A stretch of DNA of 64,000 bases from Capilliphycus salinus (GTDB taxonomy: Bacteria > Cyanobacteriota > Cyanobacteriia > Cyanobacteriales > Microcoleaceae): the NCBI RefSeq assembly GCF_047276495.1, contig NZ_CP178543.1:6510001-6574000 (forward strand), written 5' to 3'. The notes beneath the pieces were generated by a model. That model was not told the DNA's origin and searched no databases. It saw only the letters and a list, made by a program, of their open reading frames with translations. Position 1 is the first letter of the stretch, and the number at the start of each line of letters is the position of its first letter. The translations under genes were made by a program, and so were the position numbers. Below, piece by piece: positions 27,600 through 35,987 of the stretch.

Positions 27600-28589
27600 A
27601 TGAAATTAAAGATTGCACTCTGTTCGGCAATAATCACAATTTTCGCCGTCTCACCCGCCCAAGCAGCAGACAACTGCACCTCCTCGCGAGCGTACCTCTA
27701 CCAACGCTGTCGGCAATCTTTACCCCTCGATAAACCCGAAAAAACCGACACTTCTAATTATACCGAAACCGTTGCCATTGTACCCGACGGGCGCTTTTAT
27801 CAATACCAAGCCGGACAGGGTATTTATCAAGTTCATTATAACTACACCGGACGCAACTGGACCCACGCCGACGTCGCCCCTATTCGCATTAATACCGACA
27901 AACCCATCGCTATTTTACCCATTCAATATACCGCCAACAACCTACAACCCGGAGCGTCAGTTAATGGCGTTGAAATTGGTCAATTTTGGAATACAATTAC
28001 CGTGCTTGAAATGAAGCAACGGTTGGAAGCGTTGGGTTTTTTTGTATTGACACCAACGATTCAAATGTACGGCGAAAGTCTAGACGGTTTTCAAGCTTTA
28101 GAACATTTTATTGCGGGAGTTCATAAGGGGAATTCCCACGTTCAAACGATTATATTAACAGCCGATGCGAACGTTCCCAACGAAGCCAATCCCCGCCCCG
28201 GAGCGCAAATGTTAGTAACGGGTTTGCATCCGAGAGATTTGTGGTGGGAATATCGAATTCAATCCCGAATTATGCCCTTTTATCAACAGCAAGGTTTGTA
28301 CAATATTGGGCCGAGAGTGAGGGGCGGAAAAAGCAACAAAGAAGGTCATTCTCTCGCTTGGCATCCTCTCATTGAACGCGCCGCAGAATATAATCCTAAT
28401 GTTGCTATTATTGAAGTTGCACAAGCCGTTGAAATTGTTCAAAAAGCCGGTTCTATTCAAGCCGGACAACAGTGGGCCGCCCCTTTATTTGATGCGATTG
28501 CTTTTGCAATGGCCGAACACGCTTGTGCTAACGGTGCAAACTTAGAAAATATTTGTCAAAATGGCGTTTTAATCACCAATAACCCGTAG
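27600..28589 (+). CDS. Secreted protein of unknown function with amidase-like layout
   Basis: A 329-aa protein with a signal peptide (MKLKIALCSAIITIFAVSPA, cleavage after AQA). I do not recognise a named family. Its later part can be laid on the Amidase_3 plan. ILPIQYTANNLQPGA resembles the IDPGHGGxDPGA strand, VEIGQFWNTITVLEMKQRL the metal Glu helix, TADANVPNEANPRPGAQM the SxHAN strand, and NPNVAIIEVAQAVEIVQ the final VExGF Glu. The two metal His positions appear to be replaced. This is inference from pattern, not a search result. Confidence 0.6.
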   Translation: MKLKIALCSAIITIFAVSPAQAADNCTSSRAYLYQRCRQSLPLDKPEKTDTSNYTETVAIVPDGRFYQYQAGQGIYQVHYNYTGRNWTHADVAPIRINTDKPIAILPIQYTANNLQPGASVNGVEIGQFWNTITVLEMKQRLEALGFFVLTPTIQMYGESLDGFQALEHFIAGVHKGNSHVQTIILTADANVPNEANPRPGAQMLVTGLHPRDLWWEYRIQSRIMPFYQQQGLYNIGPRVRGGKSNKEGHSLAWHPLIERAAEYNPNVAIIEVAQAVEIVQKAGSIQAGQQWAAPLFDAIAFAMAEHACANGANLENICQNGVLITNNP

Positions 28590-28903
28590 GGGCGGGTTTT
28601 TTCAGTCACCAGTCACCAGTCACCAGTCACCAATATTGTAGGGGCGGGTTCCGAATCAATGTTTGTTTTCCCAAAAATAACATTAATAAACCCGCACCGT
28701 TTTTCGGTTGAATACCAATAGATATTTTCCAGAAATAACGTTGATAAATCACCCGTCTTTTGGGTGCGGGGCGGGTTTTTAAAAATTGTTTATGGGTGTT
28801 CGAGGTGAACTTGAACCCGCCCCTACAATCGTTAATAAATAACCCGTTTGTGGAGGTGGGGCGGGTTTTTTCAGTCACCAGTTACCAAGATTGTAGGGAC
28901 GGG
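28590..28903. repeat. Intergenic repeats: AGTCACC heptamers and GTAGGGGCGGGTT elements
   Basis: No gene is seen here. AGTCACC is repeated four times at 28604-28631. A palindromic element of the GTAGGGGCGGGTT/AACCCGC type spans about 28637-28695, with further partial GGGGCGGGTTTTT pieces up to 28905. They separate the secreted protein gene from the metallothionein gene. Confidence 0.7.
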
Positions 28904-29071
28904 TTATGAACCGCAGGTGCAACCGGTATGACCGCAGCCGGAACCGTTGGGATGGCCGTTGGCACAGGCTTCTGAACAGTAGGGTTTGCCGTCTTTTTTG
29001 ATGGCTTTTTCTAAGGAAACAACGCACAGACAAGATTCACAGGCGCATTTCATTTGAGTAACCGCAGTCAT
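28904..29071 (-). CDS. smtA: Metallothionein SmtA
   Basis: A 55-aa cysteine-rich protein that binds zinc, cadmium or copper. Nine Cys (9, 11, 14, 16, 32, 36, 46, 51, 53) and two His (40, 48) occur in the SmtA pattern: MKCACESCLC near the N-terminus, YCSEACANGH, and GCGHTGCTC at the end. GGAG lies eleven bases before the ATG. The upstream dyad at 29110-29129 is the likely operator of an SmtB-type repressor, and a matching regulator gene lies at 58612-59031. It is easy to miss because of its size. Confidence 0.95.
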   Translation of the reverse strand: MTAVTQMKCACESCLCVVSLEKAIKKDGKPYCSEACANGHPNGSGCGHTGCTCGS

Positions 29072-29109
29072 GGCTTTTTCTCCGGGTGAGCTTCATTTAT
29101 TAATTTAAC

Positions 29110-29129
29110 ATCTGAACAGGCATTCAGAT
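29110..29129 (-). promoter_or_regulatory. SmtB-type operator upstream of smtA
   Basis: ATCTGAACAGGCATTCAGAT is a 12-2-12-class dyad (TGAA-N6-TTCA core with ATC/GAT arms), the known SmtB/ArsR-family binding pattern. It lies 39 bases upstream of the smtA start, over the expected promoter. Confidence 0.82.
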
Positions 29130-29264
29130 ATAATTTTAACTTTTCTTTATATTTACCCTCGAACTCTGTGAGAATCTAAAAAAAGGCTAGTTCAAACCCC
29201 GAGTTTTTAGCGGTAGTGTTAAAGTGAGAAAATCGAGCCACTCACGAGGCGGGAGGGATGAACA

Positions 29265-29498
29265 ATGGGACTTGAACGGAGACTGTTTCGGGGAATGTTT
29301 GATGCGACCGAAGTCGTGGAACTTCGACAAACCTGTTTTACTCCCAGTCGCGTCTATCAACCGGGAAAATATATCGCAGGAGAATTACCCGATATTGCCT
29401 TTGAAATGGGGTTGGTGGATAAATTGCCTCCCGTTCGAGGTAACAGTGCTGAAATAGGATATCCTGAAGAACTTGATCTAGATACTGAGTCTGAATAA
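29265..29498 (+). CDS. Short conserved cyanobacterial protein upstream of bioF
   Basis: A 77-aa acidic protein (MGLERRLFRGMFDATEVVE, ending in LDLDTESE). YQPGKYIAGELPDIAFEMGL in the middle looks like a conserved cyanobacterial core. Its stop overlaps the bioF start by one base (TAATG), so the two are translationally coupled. I do not recognise a domain. A link with biotin synthesis is suggested only by position. Confidence 0.7.
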   Translation: MGLERRLFRGMFDATEVVELRQTCFTPSRVYQPGKYIAGELPDIAFEMGLVDKLPPVRGNSAEIGYPEELDLDTESE

Positions 29499-30706
29499 TG
29501 TCAATTAATGCTTATACTTGGATAGAGCGATCGCTGAAAACCATTCACCGGGCTGACTGGTATCGCAGTGTACAAACGGTTGAAAGTCTGCCCGGACCGA
29601 CCATAACTTTAGACGGGCGAGAACTGATAAATTTTGCCAGTAACGATTATTTAGGGTTGGCTGGAGAACAGCGATTAATTAATGCCGCAATTGCAGCCAC
29701 AGAAAAATTTGGAACCGGAACAACTGGTTCTCGTTTGCTTACCGGACACCGCCATTTACACCGAGAATTAGAATTAGCCATCGCCCGCCTCAAACAAACA
29801 GAAGATGCCATTGTTTTTAGTTCCGGTTATTTGGCAAATTTGGGAACAATTGCCGCTTTAGTCGGAAGGCGGGATTTAATTTTATCGGATCGATACAATC
29901 ATTCTAGCCTAAAAAATGGTGCAAAAGTTAGCGGCGCAACAATTCTTGAATATTATCACAATGACACCGAAGAATTGAGACAACTTTTGCAACAGCACCG
30001 CCATCAATATCGGAAAAGTTTAATTATTACCGATAGTGTTTTTAGCATGGATGGTGACTTGTGTTCCCTGCCGGAATTATTAGAATTGGCGGCGGAATTT
30101 AACTGTATGCTTATCATCGATGAAGCCCACGCCACAGGTATTTTAGGCAAAACTGGGGCGGGTTGTGTCGAATATTTTGGCTGTACCGGACAACCCTTAA
30201 TTCAGATGGGAACCCTCAGCAAAGCACTGGGAAGTTTGGGGGGATATGTGGCGGGAAGTGCGACTTTAATTGATTATTTGCGAAACCGTTCCCCCAGTTG
30301 GATCTATACCACAGGATTAAGCCCTGCTGATACCGCAGCCGCCCTAGAAGCCGTTAAAATTATTCAAAAAGAACCCCAACGTCGGACCCAATTGTGGCAC
30401 AATATAAATAGACTCAAACAATTATTGCAGGAACAGCCGGGAAAAACGACGAACACAGAAGATTTTATTGAGTCTTGGTCTAGTTTTCATTCTCCGATTT
30501 TCTGCGTTCATCTTCCCAATGCAACAACGGCGTTAAATGTCGGACAGCAGTTAAAAGCACAGGGGATTTTTGCCCCCGCTATTCGTCCGCCAACCGTAAG
30601 TACCAGTCGAATTCGCATTTCGCTGATGGCAACTCACCAACTCGAACACCTGCAAAAATTGGTTGAGGTCTTGTTCTCGATTTTAACCAAAGAAGAAGTC
30701 TGTTGA
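29498..30706 (+). CDS. bioF: 8-amino-7-oxononanoate synthase
   Basis: PLP enzyme that joins pimeloyl-thioester and alanine in biotin synthesis. The 402-aa protein shows the alpha-oxoamine synthase motifs: FASNDYLGLAGEQRL near 50, GTGTTGSRLLTGHRHLHREL near 70-90, IIDEAHATGILGKTG near 205, and the PLP lysine in MGTLSKALGSLGGY near 245. It starts on the last base of the upstream small gene's stop. The other bio genes are not adjacent, though an SDR follows. Confidence 0.93.
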   Translation: MSINAYTWIERSLKTIHRADWYRSVQTVESLPGPTITLDGRELINFASNDYLGLAGEQRLINAAIAATEKFGTGTTGSRLLTGHRHLHRELELAIARLKQTEDAIVFSSGYLANLGTIAALVGRRDLILSDRYNHSSLKNGAKVSGATILEYYHNDTEELRQLLQQHRHQYRKSLIITDSVFSMDGDLCSLPELLELAAEFNCMLIIDEAHATGILGKTGAGCVEYFGCTGQPLIQMGTLSKALGSLGGYVAGSATLIDYLRNRSPSWIYTTGLSPADTAAALEAVKIIQKEPQRRTQLWHNINRLKQLLQEQPGKTTNTEDFIESWSSFHSPIFCVHLPNATTALNVGQQLKAQGIFAPAIRPPTVSTSRIRISLMATHQLEHLQKLVEVLFSILTKEEVC

Positions 30707-30778
30707 GTTGATCAAATTGAGTTGATAAAATTGAGTTGATACAATTAAAACGAGAAACTGTAGTTTATCAGGGTAAAA

Positions 30779-31462
30779 ATGGCTAAAACAATCGCAATTA
30801 CCGGAGTAAGTCGGGGTTTGGGTCGGGCGATGACCGAAGATTTTATCGAGTTGGGACATACCGTTATTGGCTGTGCGCGATCGCAAGCTGCAATTAAAGA
30901 ACTCAGTCAAAAATATGGCAAACCCCATCATTTTACCGTTGTAGATGTCACCGACGAAAACCAAGTTAAAACCTGGGCGAAGGACTTTTTAAGCCAAGTT
31001 TCCGCCCCGGATATTTTGATCAACAATGCCGCTTTACTTAATAATTTAGCCCCGCTTTGGGAAGTTCCCAGCGAAGAATTTTCCCAATTAATTGATGTCA
31101 ATATCAAAGGCGTCACCAACGTCATCCGCCACGTTTTACCCGCAATGATTGAAAGAAAACAGGGAATTGTGATTAACTTAAGTTCAGGTTGGGGACGTTC
31201 AACCTCGCCGCAAGTCGCCCCCTATTGTGCGTCAAAATGGGCGATAGAAGGACTCACCCAAGCTTTGGCCCAAGAGTTACCTCCCGGTTTAGCCGCCATT
31301 CCGTTGAGTCCCGGAATTATTCACACGGATATGCTCGAAATTTGCTATGGTGAAGATGCAGCTTCCTACACCCCCTTAAACGTTTGGGTGAAAAAAGCCG
31401 TCCCCTATATTTTGAAACTTTCGAGCAAAGAAAATGGTGTTCCGGTCAGCGTTCCGGTATAA
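30779..31462 (+). CDS. Short-chain dehydrogenase/reductase
   Basis: A 227-aa classical-type SDR. The NAD(P) motif TGVSRGLGRAM is at residues 8-18, ILINNAALL near 82, the catalytic Ser in NLSSGWGRS near 138, and YCASK near 153-157. A C-terminal SPGIIHTDM loop is present. The substrate is not known. It follows bioF by 72 bases on the same strand and ends six bases before the next gene. Confidence 0.88.
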   Translation: MAKTIAITGVSRGLGRAMTEDFIELGHTVIGCARSQAAIKELSQKYGKPHHFTVVDVTDENQVKTWAKDFLSQVSAPDILINNAALLNNLAPLWEVPSEEFSQLIDVNIKGVTNVIRHVLPAMIERKQGIVINLSSGWGRSTSPQVAPYCASKWAIEGLTQALAQELPPGLAAIPLSPGIIHTDMLEICYGEDAASYTPLNVWVKKAVPYILKLSSKENGVPVSVPV

Positions 31463-31468
31463 TAAAAG

Positions 31469-32944
31469 ATGAGCAAATCGACTCGGTTTGCTTTTTCAAA
31501 ACCCCTGAAAAAATCAACTTTCCTCCTAAACCTCAACGATAAACCCGTGAAACGTTTCGTTCAGATAGCTGGTTTGGCGATCGCGATCGCATCTTTAAAC
31601 GCCTGTGCCAATTCTTCACTCGAGGAGGCATTTAAACCCGATCCACAACTACAAAATAATTCGCCGTTTGGTCAGTCCAATGCTAGCACGCCCCCCGAAA
31701 CTGATCAAACATTCGTTGAGCTACCCAAAAATTTTCCCTCGCAAATACCCCTTTATCCTAACGCCCAACTGCGGGATGTTACCGCTTCGGAAAACGACTC
31801 AGAAATTGACGTGATCACCCATTGGAAAACCAGCGATCCGATCAACTCAGTCGAAAACTACTATCAACAGCAATTTGAAGCCCAAAATTGGCAAATTGTT
31901 GAACGTCCAAACGCCGAGGGAGAAGGTTTATTTGTCGCCCGTCAAGATAACTTACAAGTCACCCTTTCAGTCAAACCCAATTCAATTTCTAACACGGAAA
32001 CCGACTTTGAAATTCGTTATATTCAAGATAGCGAAAATATTGCTAAAAATTCCGACAGCGACAAATCAATTTCAACCATTCCCCTTCCCCCTCCCCCTCC
32101 ACCCGTCACGTCCAACGATACACCCACCCCCGACACCAAACCCACAGACTCCCCCACAGTCGCCGTTTCTCCGACTCCAACGGCTTCCCCAACACCCTCA
32201 CCCTCACCCTCACCCGAAGCGTCTAACTCCTCTCCCGCACTCGATACGGTTCCGCAAGAATTGCGAGAATTTGTCAGTGATGTGTCAAAATTAGGAGTAT
32301 TGCAGTCTTCACCGGGACGAAGCGCCAACTCCGCCAACCGCGATCAAATTATTGCCAACCCCAACGAAACCATTACCCGAGGCGAGTTTGCGCGATGGTT
32401 GGTGAATGCCAATAACAATTTTTATTCTAATACGGCCGCCAAACAAATCCGTTTGGGGGTTTCCTCCGCTCAACCGGTGTTTACCGACGTACCGACAAGC
32501 CATCCCTATTTCCCGGAAATACAAGGGTTAGCCGAAGCGGGTTTGATACCGAGTTCGTTATCGGGAGATAGCGCTGCGGTTTCCTTTCGCCCCGACGCCC
32601 CCCTCACCCGGGAAGATATGGTTTTGTGGAAAGTTCCCCTCGATACCCGTCAGGCGTTGCCGAAAGCGACTGTTGACGCGGTTCAAGAACGGTGGGGCTT
32701 TCAAGACACGAGTAAGATCGATTCTAACGCTTTGCGAGCTATTTTAGCAGATTTTGATAACGGAGACAATGCTAATATTCGTCGGGTGTTCGGGTTTACC
32801 ACATTATTTCAACCGAAAAAACCCGTGACTCGCGCCGAAGCTGCTTCGAGTTTGTGGTATTTTGGATTTCAAGGTGATGGTATTTCGGCTGAAGAAGTTT
32901 TAGCCCAAAATCAAACTCAAGATAGTGGAAATTCTAGCAATTAA
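31469..32944 (+). CDS. S-layer homology domain lipoprotein
   Basis: A 491-aa exported protein. A positively charged N-terminus leads to a hydrophobic stretch with a lipobox-like LNAC near residue 46. A small folded domain (about 75-185) carries FPSQIPLYPNAQLRDV. A Pro/Thr/Ser linker (about 200-260) leads to SLH-type segments: ITRGEFARWLVNANNNF (about 300), FTDVPTSHPYFPEIQGLAEA (about 338) and LTREDMVLWKV. Such proteins attach to the wall or outer membrane. It starts six bases after the SDR gene. Confidence 0.82.
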   Translation: MSKSTRFAFSKPLKKSTFLLNLNDKPVKRFVQIAGLAIAIASLNACANSSLEEAFKPDPQLQNNSPFGQSNASTPPETDQTFVELPKNFPSQIPLYPNAQLRDVTASENDSEIDVITHWKTSDPINSVENYYQQQFEAQNWQIVERPNAEGEGLFVARQDNLQVTLSVKPNSISNTETDFEIRYIQDSENIAKNSDSDKSISTIPLPPPPPPVTSNDTPTPDTKPTDSPTVAVSPTPTASPTPSPSPSPEASNSSPALDTVPQELREFVSDVSKLGVLQSSPGRSANSANRDQIIANPNETITRGEFARWLVNANNNFYSNTAAKQIRLGVSSAQPVFTDVPTSHPYFPEIQGLAEAGLIPSSLSGDSAAVSFRPDAPLTREDMVLWKVPLDTRQALPKATVDAVQERWGFQDTSKIDSNALRAILADFDNGDNANIRRVFGFTTLFQPKKPVTRAEAASSLWYFGFQGDGISAEEVLAQNQTQDSGNSSN

Positions 32945-33019
32945 GTTGTTATGCTAACCGAATTTTCAGTGGTTATAAATTTGGGATAAATGTTTGATCG
33001 ACAGAATTAATTAACGGCA

Positions 33020-33304
33020 AATTCTATCAGATTTGATCATCAGTAATCATTTGGTAGGGGCGGGTTCTGCTAAGATATTTAATACTACTCAAAGATTTAC
33101 ATAAACCCGCCCCACCCCATGACAGAATTAATGAACTGGAGATTATATGATATATAAAGTGTTGGCTTTCGTGACCTCAACCCAACCTACAATGAATTCT
33201 ATCAGATTTGATCATCAATAATCATTTGGTAGGGGCGGGTTCTGCTAAGATACTTAATACTACTCAAAGATTTACATAAACCCGCCCAACCCGATAACAA
33301 AATT
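33020..33304. repeat. Two direct copies of a 110-bp palindromic element
   Basis: Copy A (33020-33129) and copy B (33195-33304) begin AATTCTATCAGATTTGATCA, contain TTTGGTAGGGGCGGGTTCTG and a conserved centre, and end in AACCCGCCC plus an A-rich tail with AGAATT or AAAATT, so their ends are inverted. About nine in ten bases agree. Related shorter copies are at 17968-18050 and 28637-28695. The remaining bases between 32945 and 33472 hold no gene. Confidence 0.8.
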
Positions 33305-33365
33305 CATCAACCGGAAATGATATCATTAATAAAATGTGCGATCGCGCAACAACATTTGATATTCC

Positions 33366-33398
33366 AAAAACCCGGTTTCTCACAGAAACCGGGTTTTT
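33366..33398. terminator. AAACCCGG inverted-repeat element
   Basis: AAAAACCCGGTTTCT, a four-base loop and AGAAACCGGGTTTTT form a hairpin with a T run, placed 75 bases before the M42 peptidase gene. Confidence 0.6.
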
Positions 33399-33472
33399 AA
33401 CCCCTTTGAAACGGGTTTTTCATCCTATTTTTTGATAAAATGTGCTGAAGCACAACTACAAACAAGTGATGT

Positions 33473-34528
33473 ATGTGGGATTTAGATCGCCTGTTTAATA
33501 CAGTAGAAGAATTAGTCTTTAATCATTCTCCGAGCGGCGCCGAATGCGAAATCAATCAAACTTTAATCCAACGCTTTCAACAGCTAGGCGTTGAAGTTTT
33601 GCGGGATAACGCCGATAATATTATAGCTAAAATACCCGGTCAAAACAGCCAACGGGCGATCGCCATTACCGGACACAAAGACGAAATAGGCGCTATCGTT
33701 AAAACCGTCAAAGCCGGCGGAAAAGTCGAAGTGAGAAAATTGGGCGGTTCTTTTCCCTGGATATACGGAGAAGGCGTCGTTGACCTACTCGGAGATCATC
33801 AAACCATTCCCGGTATTTTAAGCTTTGGTTCCCGCCACATTTCCCACGAGTCGCCCCAAAAAGTACAGCAAGAAAACAAAGCCTTGCACTGGGAAAATGC
33901 TTGGATAGAAACCAAATGCACCCTCGAAGAATTAGAAACAGCAGGAATACGTCCGGGGACTCGGGTTGTTGTGGGAAAACACCGCAAAAAACCGATTAGA
34001 CTCAAAGACTATATTGGCAGTTACACCCTCGATAATAAAGCCTCCGTTGCCATTTTATTAGCTTTAGCAGAAACCGTCAAAAATCCCCCCTTTGACGTTT
34101 ATTTAGTCGCCTCCGCCAAAGAAGAAGTCGGCGCCATCGGAGCATTATACTTTACCCAACGCCAACCCTTAGAAGCATTAATCGCCCTAGAAATTTGTCC
34201 GCTGGCACGCGAATATCCCGTTGTAGACGGCGAAGCCCCAGTTTTGTTGTCTCAAGACGCCTACGGGATATATGATGAAGGCTTGAATGGAGAACTGCGC
34301 CAAGCCGCCAAAACCGCAGACATTCCCCTCCAGTTAACCCTTCTCAGCGGCTTTGGAAGCGATGCGTCCATTGCGATGAAAATGGGCCATGTGGCGAGGG
34401 GCGCTTGTTTGGGCTTCCCGACTCAGAACACACACGGCTATGAAATTGCCCACTTGGGTGCAATCCTCAACTGTGTTAAAATCCTAAAAGCTTACTGTGA
34501 AGGGAGTTTCGGCGAATTTCCCCATTGA
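33473..34528 (+). CDS. M42 family metallopeptidase (aminopeptidase/endoglucanase-like)
   Basis: A 351-aa metal-dependent aminopeptidase. Metal-binding positions are visible in ITGHKDEIGAIV (about 65), TLDNKASVAIL (about 185), AKEEVGAIGA with the catalytic Glu (about 220), ALEICPLA (about 243) and NTHGYEIAHL (about 328). The start ATG at 33473 gives MWDLDRLFNTVEELV. It cuts N-terminal residues from peptides in the cytoplasm. It stands alone, followed by tRNA-Glu on the same strand. Confidence 0.9.
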   Translation: MWDLDRLFNTVEELVFNHSPSGAECEINQTLIQRFQQLGVEVLRDNADNIIAKIPGQNSQRAIAITGHKDEIGAIVKTVKAGGKVEVRKLGGSFPWIYGEGVVDLLGDHQTIPGILSFGSRHISHESPQKVQQENKALHWENAWIETKCTLEELETAGIRPGTRVVVGKHRKKPIRLKDYIGSYTLDNKASVAILLALAETVKNPPFDVYLVASAKEEVGAIGALYFTQRQPLEALIALEICPLAREYPVVDGEAPVLLSQDAYGIYDEGLNGELRQAAKTADIPLQLTLLSGFGSDASIAMKMGHVARGACLGFPTQNTHGYEIAHLGAILNCVKILKAYCEGSFGEFPH

Positions 34529-34554
34529 GAAAAAAAATTTTTTCAGCCTCGGGG

Positions 34555-34583
34555 TTGACAAACCCAAAAAATCTCTCTATATT
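34555..34583 (+). promoter_or_regulatory. Consensus promoter of the tRNA-Glu gene
   Basis: TTGACA (34555-34560) and TATATT (34578-34583) are separated by exactly 17 bases, about 39 bases before the tRNA. This is the best sigma-70 match I found in the window. Confidence 0.82.
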
Positions 34584-34622
34584 AGTAAAAGTGAAAGGCG
34601 CGAGATGCTGGACACAACACTT

Positions 34623-34695
34623 GCCCCCATCGTCTAGAGGCCTAGGACACCTCCCTTTCACGGAGGCGACAGGGATTCGAATTCCCTTGGGGGTA
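34623..34695 (+). tRNA. trnE: tRNA-Glu (anticodon UUC)
   Basis: 73 nt with an acceptor stem GCCCCCA/TGGGGGT, a D-arm, an anticodon stem CCTCC/GGAGG with loop CTTTCAC (anticodon TTC at 34657-34659), and a T-loop GATTCGAAT. CCA is not encoded. In cyanobacteria glutamyl-tRNA also feeds haem and chlorophyll synthesis. Confidence 0.97.
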
Positions 34696-34719
34696 CTCAA
34701 AATCCAGATGATAATTGAG

Positions 34720-34752
34720 GCTTGGGGTAAAAACACCTCAAGCTTTAGTTTT
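34720..34752 (+). terminator. Terminator after tRNA-Glu
   Basis: GCTTGGGGT pairs with ACCTCAAGC (one G-T pair) around a six-base loop, followed by a T-rich stretch. It lies 25 bases after the tRNA and just before the end of the opposing transporter gene. Confidence 0.65.
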
Positions 34753-34767
34753 GATTACCCAATATGA

Positions 34768-35697
34768 TCAACCAAATATCAGCAACCAAAGCGGTAGAGT
34801 CACCAACAAAGCCACAGAACCGACAGCGAGAGTCGTAACGGTTAACTCCCGATCTAAATTAAACGCTTCGGCCAACACCAACGTTGCAAAAGCGGGGGGA
34901 GTTGCCATTAATAATACCATAATCAGGAGCGGCGAACCGTCAACTCCCAACATTGAGAGTATTGTACCCATAACCAAGGGAACAATCAACATTTTAATCG
35001 AAAGACTGACCGAAGCTTGTTTCAAATAACGCCAAGAGGAAAGCTGACTCAACCGCATTCCCATCAAAATTAACGATAAAGCAATCATTCCCCAAGCTAT
35101 AAATTGTAAAATTTGTTCAACTTGATTGGGTAAAGAAACATCGCGAGATAATAAACTAAACCCCAAACTCCACAACGCCGGATTTTTGAACATAACTATC
35201 ATCAAAGCCAAAGGATTTTGAGTTTCTAAACCAAACCTCGCCGCCAACAATACACCCAACCCGTAGGCACCAATAGCCGAACCCAAACCATCATAAAAAA
35301 CCGCCCAACCAAAATATTGAGTTCCCACCAAAGACAAGATAACCGGAAAGCCAATATAACCCGTATTTCCCACCATTGAACTCAAGATAAAACTCCCTTG
35401 AGTTGCGCGACTCCAAGAGTTTTCATTAACGGGAGAAAGGCGGCGTTTTCGACTCATCCAAAGCCAAGCCAAACTCGCACCCAATACAATCGCTATCCAC
35501 GCCACGACGGGGGCTAACCAAATTTCTCCCGATAAATCGGCTTGGCGTAAAAACACAAAAATTCCAATGGGAACCCCAACCCAAAATAAAAATTTTCCAA
35601 TCCAAACGGGAACGAAAGGCGGTAAAATACGTCTGAGAATCCATCCGAGAAGGACTCCGCCAATTAACCATTGATACAGTTGTAGAAGTTGACCCAT
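34768..35697 (-). CDS. AEC family transporter (auxin efflux carrier-like)
   Basis: A 309-aa membrane protein with about eight to ten hydrophobic helices. Visible motifs are LILMGMRLSQLS (about 208), LIVPLVMGTIL (about 235), and the conserved MATPPAFATLVLAEAFNLD (about 263) of this family. These permeases export organic acids or similar solutes, and the substrate is unknown. It converges with the tRNA-Glu gene. Confidence 0.88.
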   Translation of the reverse strand: MGQLLQLYQWLIGGVLLGWILRRILPPFVPVWIGKFLFWVGVPIGIFVFLRQADLSGEIWLAPVVAWIAIVLGASLAWLWMSRKRRLSPVNENSWSRATQGSFILSSMVGNTGYIGFPVILSLVGTQYFGWAVFYDGLGSAIGAYGLGVLLAARFGLETQNPLALMIVMFKNPALWSLGFSLLSRDVSLPNQVEQILQFIAWGMIALSLILMGMRLSQLSSWRYLKQASVSLSIKMLIVPLVMGTILSMLGVDGSPLLIMVLLMATPPAFATLVLAEAFNLDRELTVTTLAVGSVALLVTLPLWLLIFG

Positions 35698-35987
35698 TAG
35701 ATTGACAATAAAAATTAGATTTGATTTAATTTTATCCTAATTTTGTCGAAAAATATTGATTATAAATTTTTGTTCGTGCTTTTAAGTTTAAACTTTTTGA
35801 ATTTGAGCAAAACCTTTGGAGATCCCAACAGTGGCTATTTTGTGACCAATTAAAATGAACTTTTATGTTTTAAAAGCGGTCATCTCCCTTGTTTTCAATG
35901 CCGTTTTGATCAATTGTTAAATCTTAAAAGTAAAATTTATAATAAACAGATCTCTACCCTTTTCTATTTGTGTGGTAAAATCAATGT

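Noticed and set aside
29224..29457. Alternative frame overlapping the small gene upstream of bioF
   Set aside because: The frame coupled to bioF at 29265-29498 has the better composition and overlap, so this one is a shadow.
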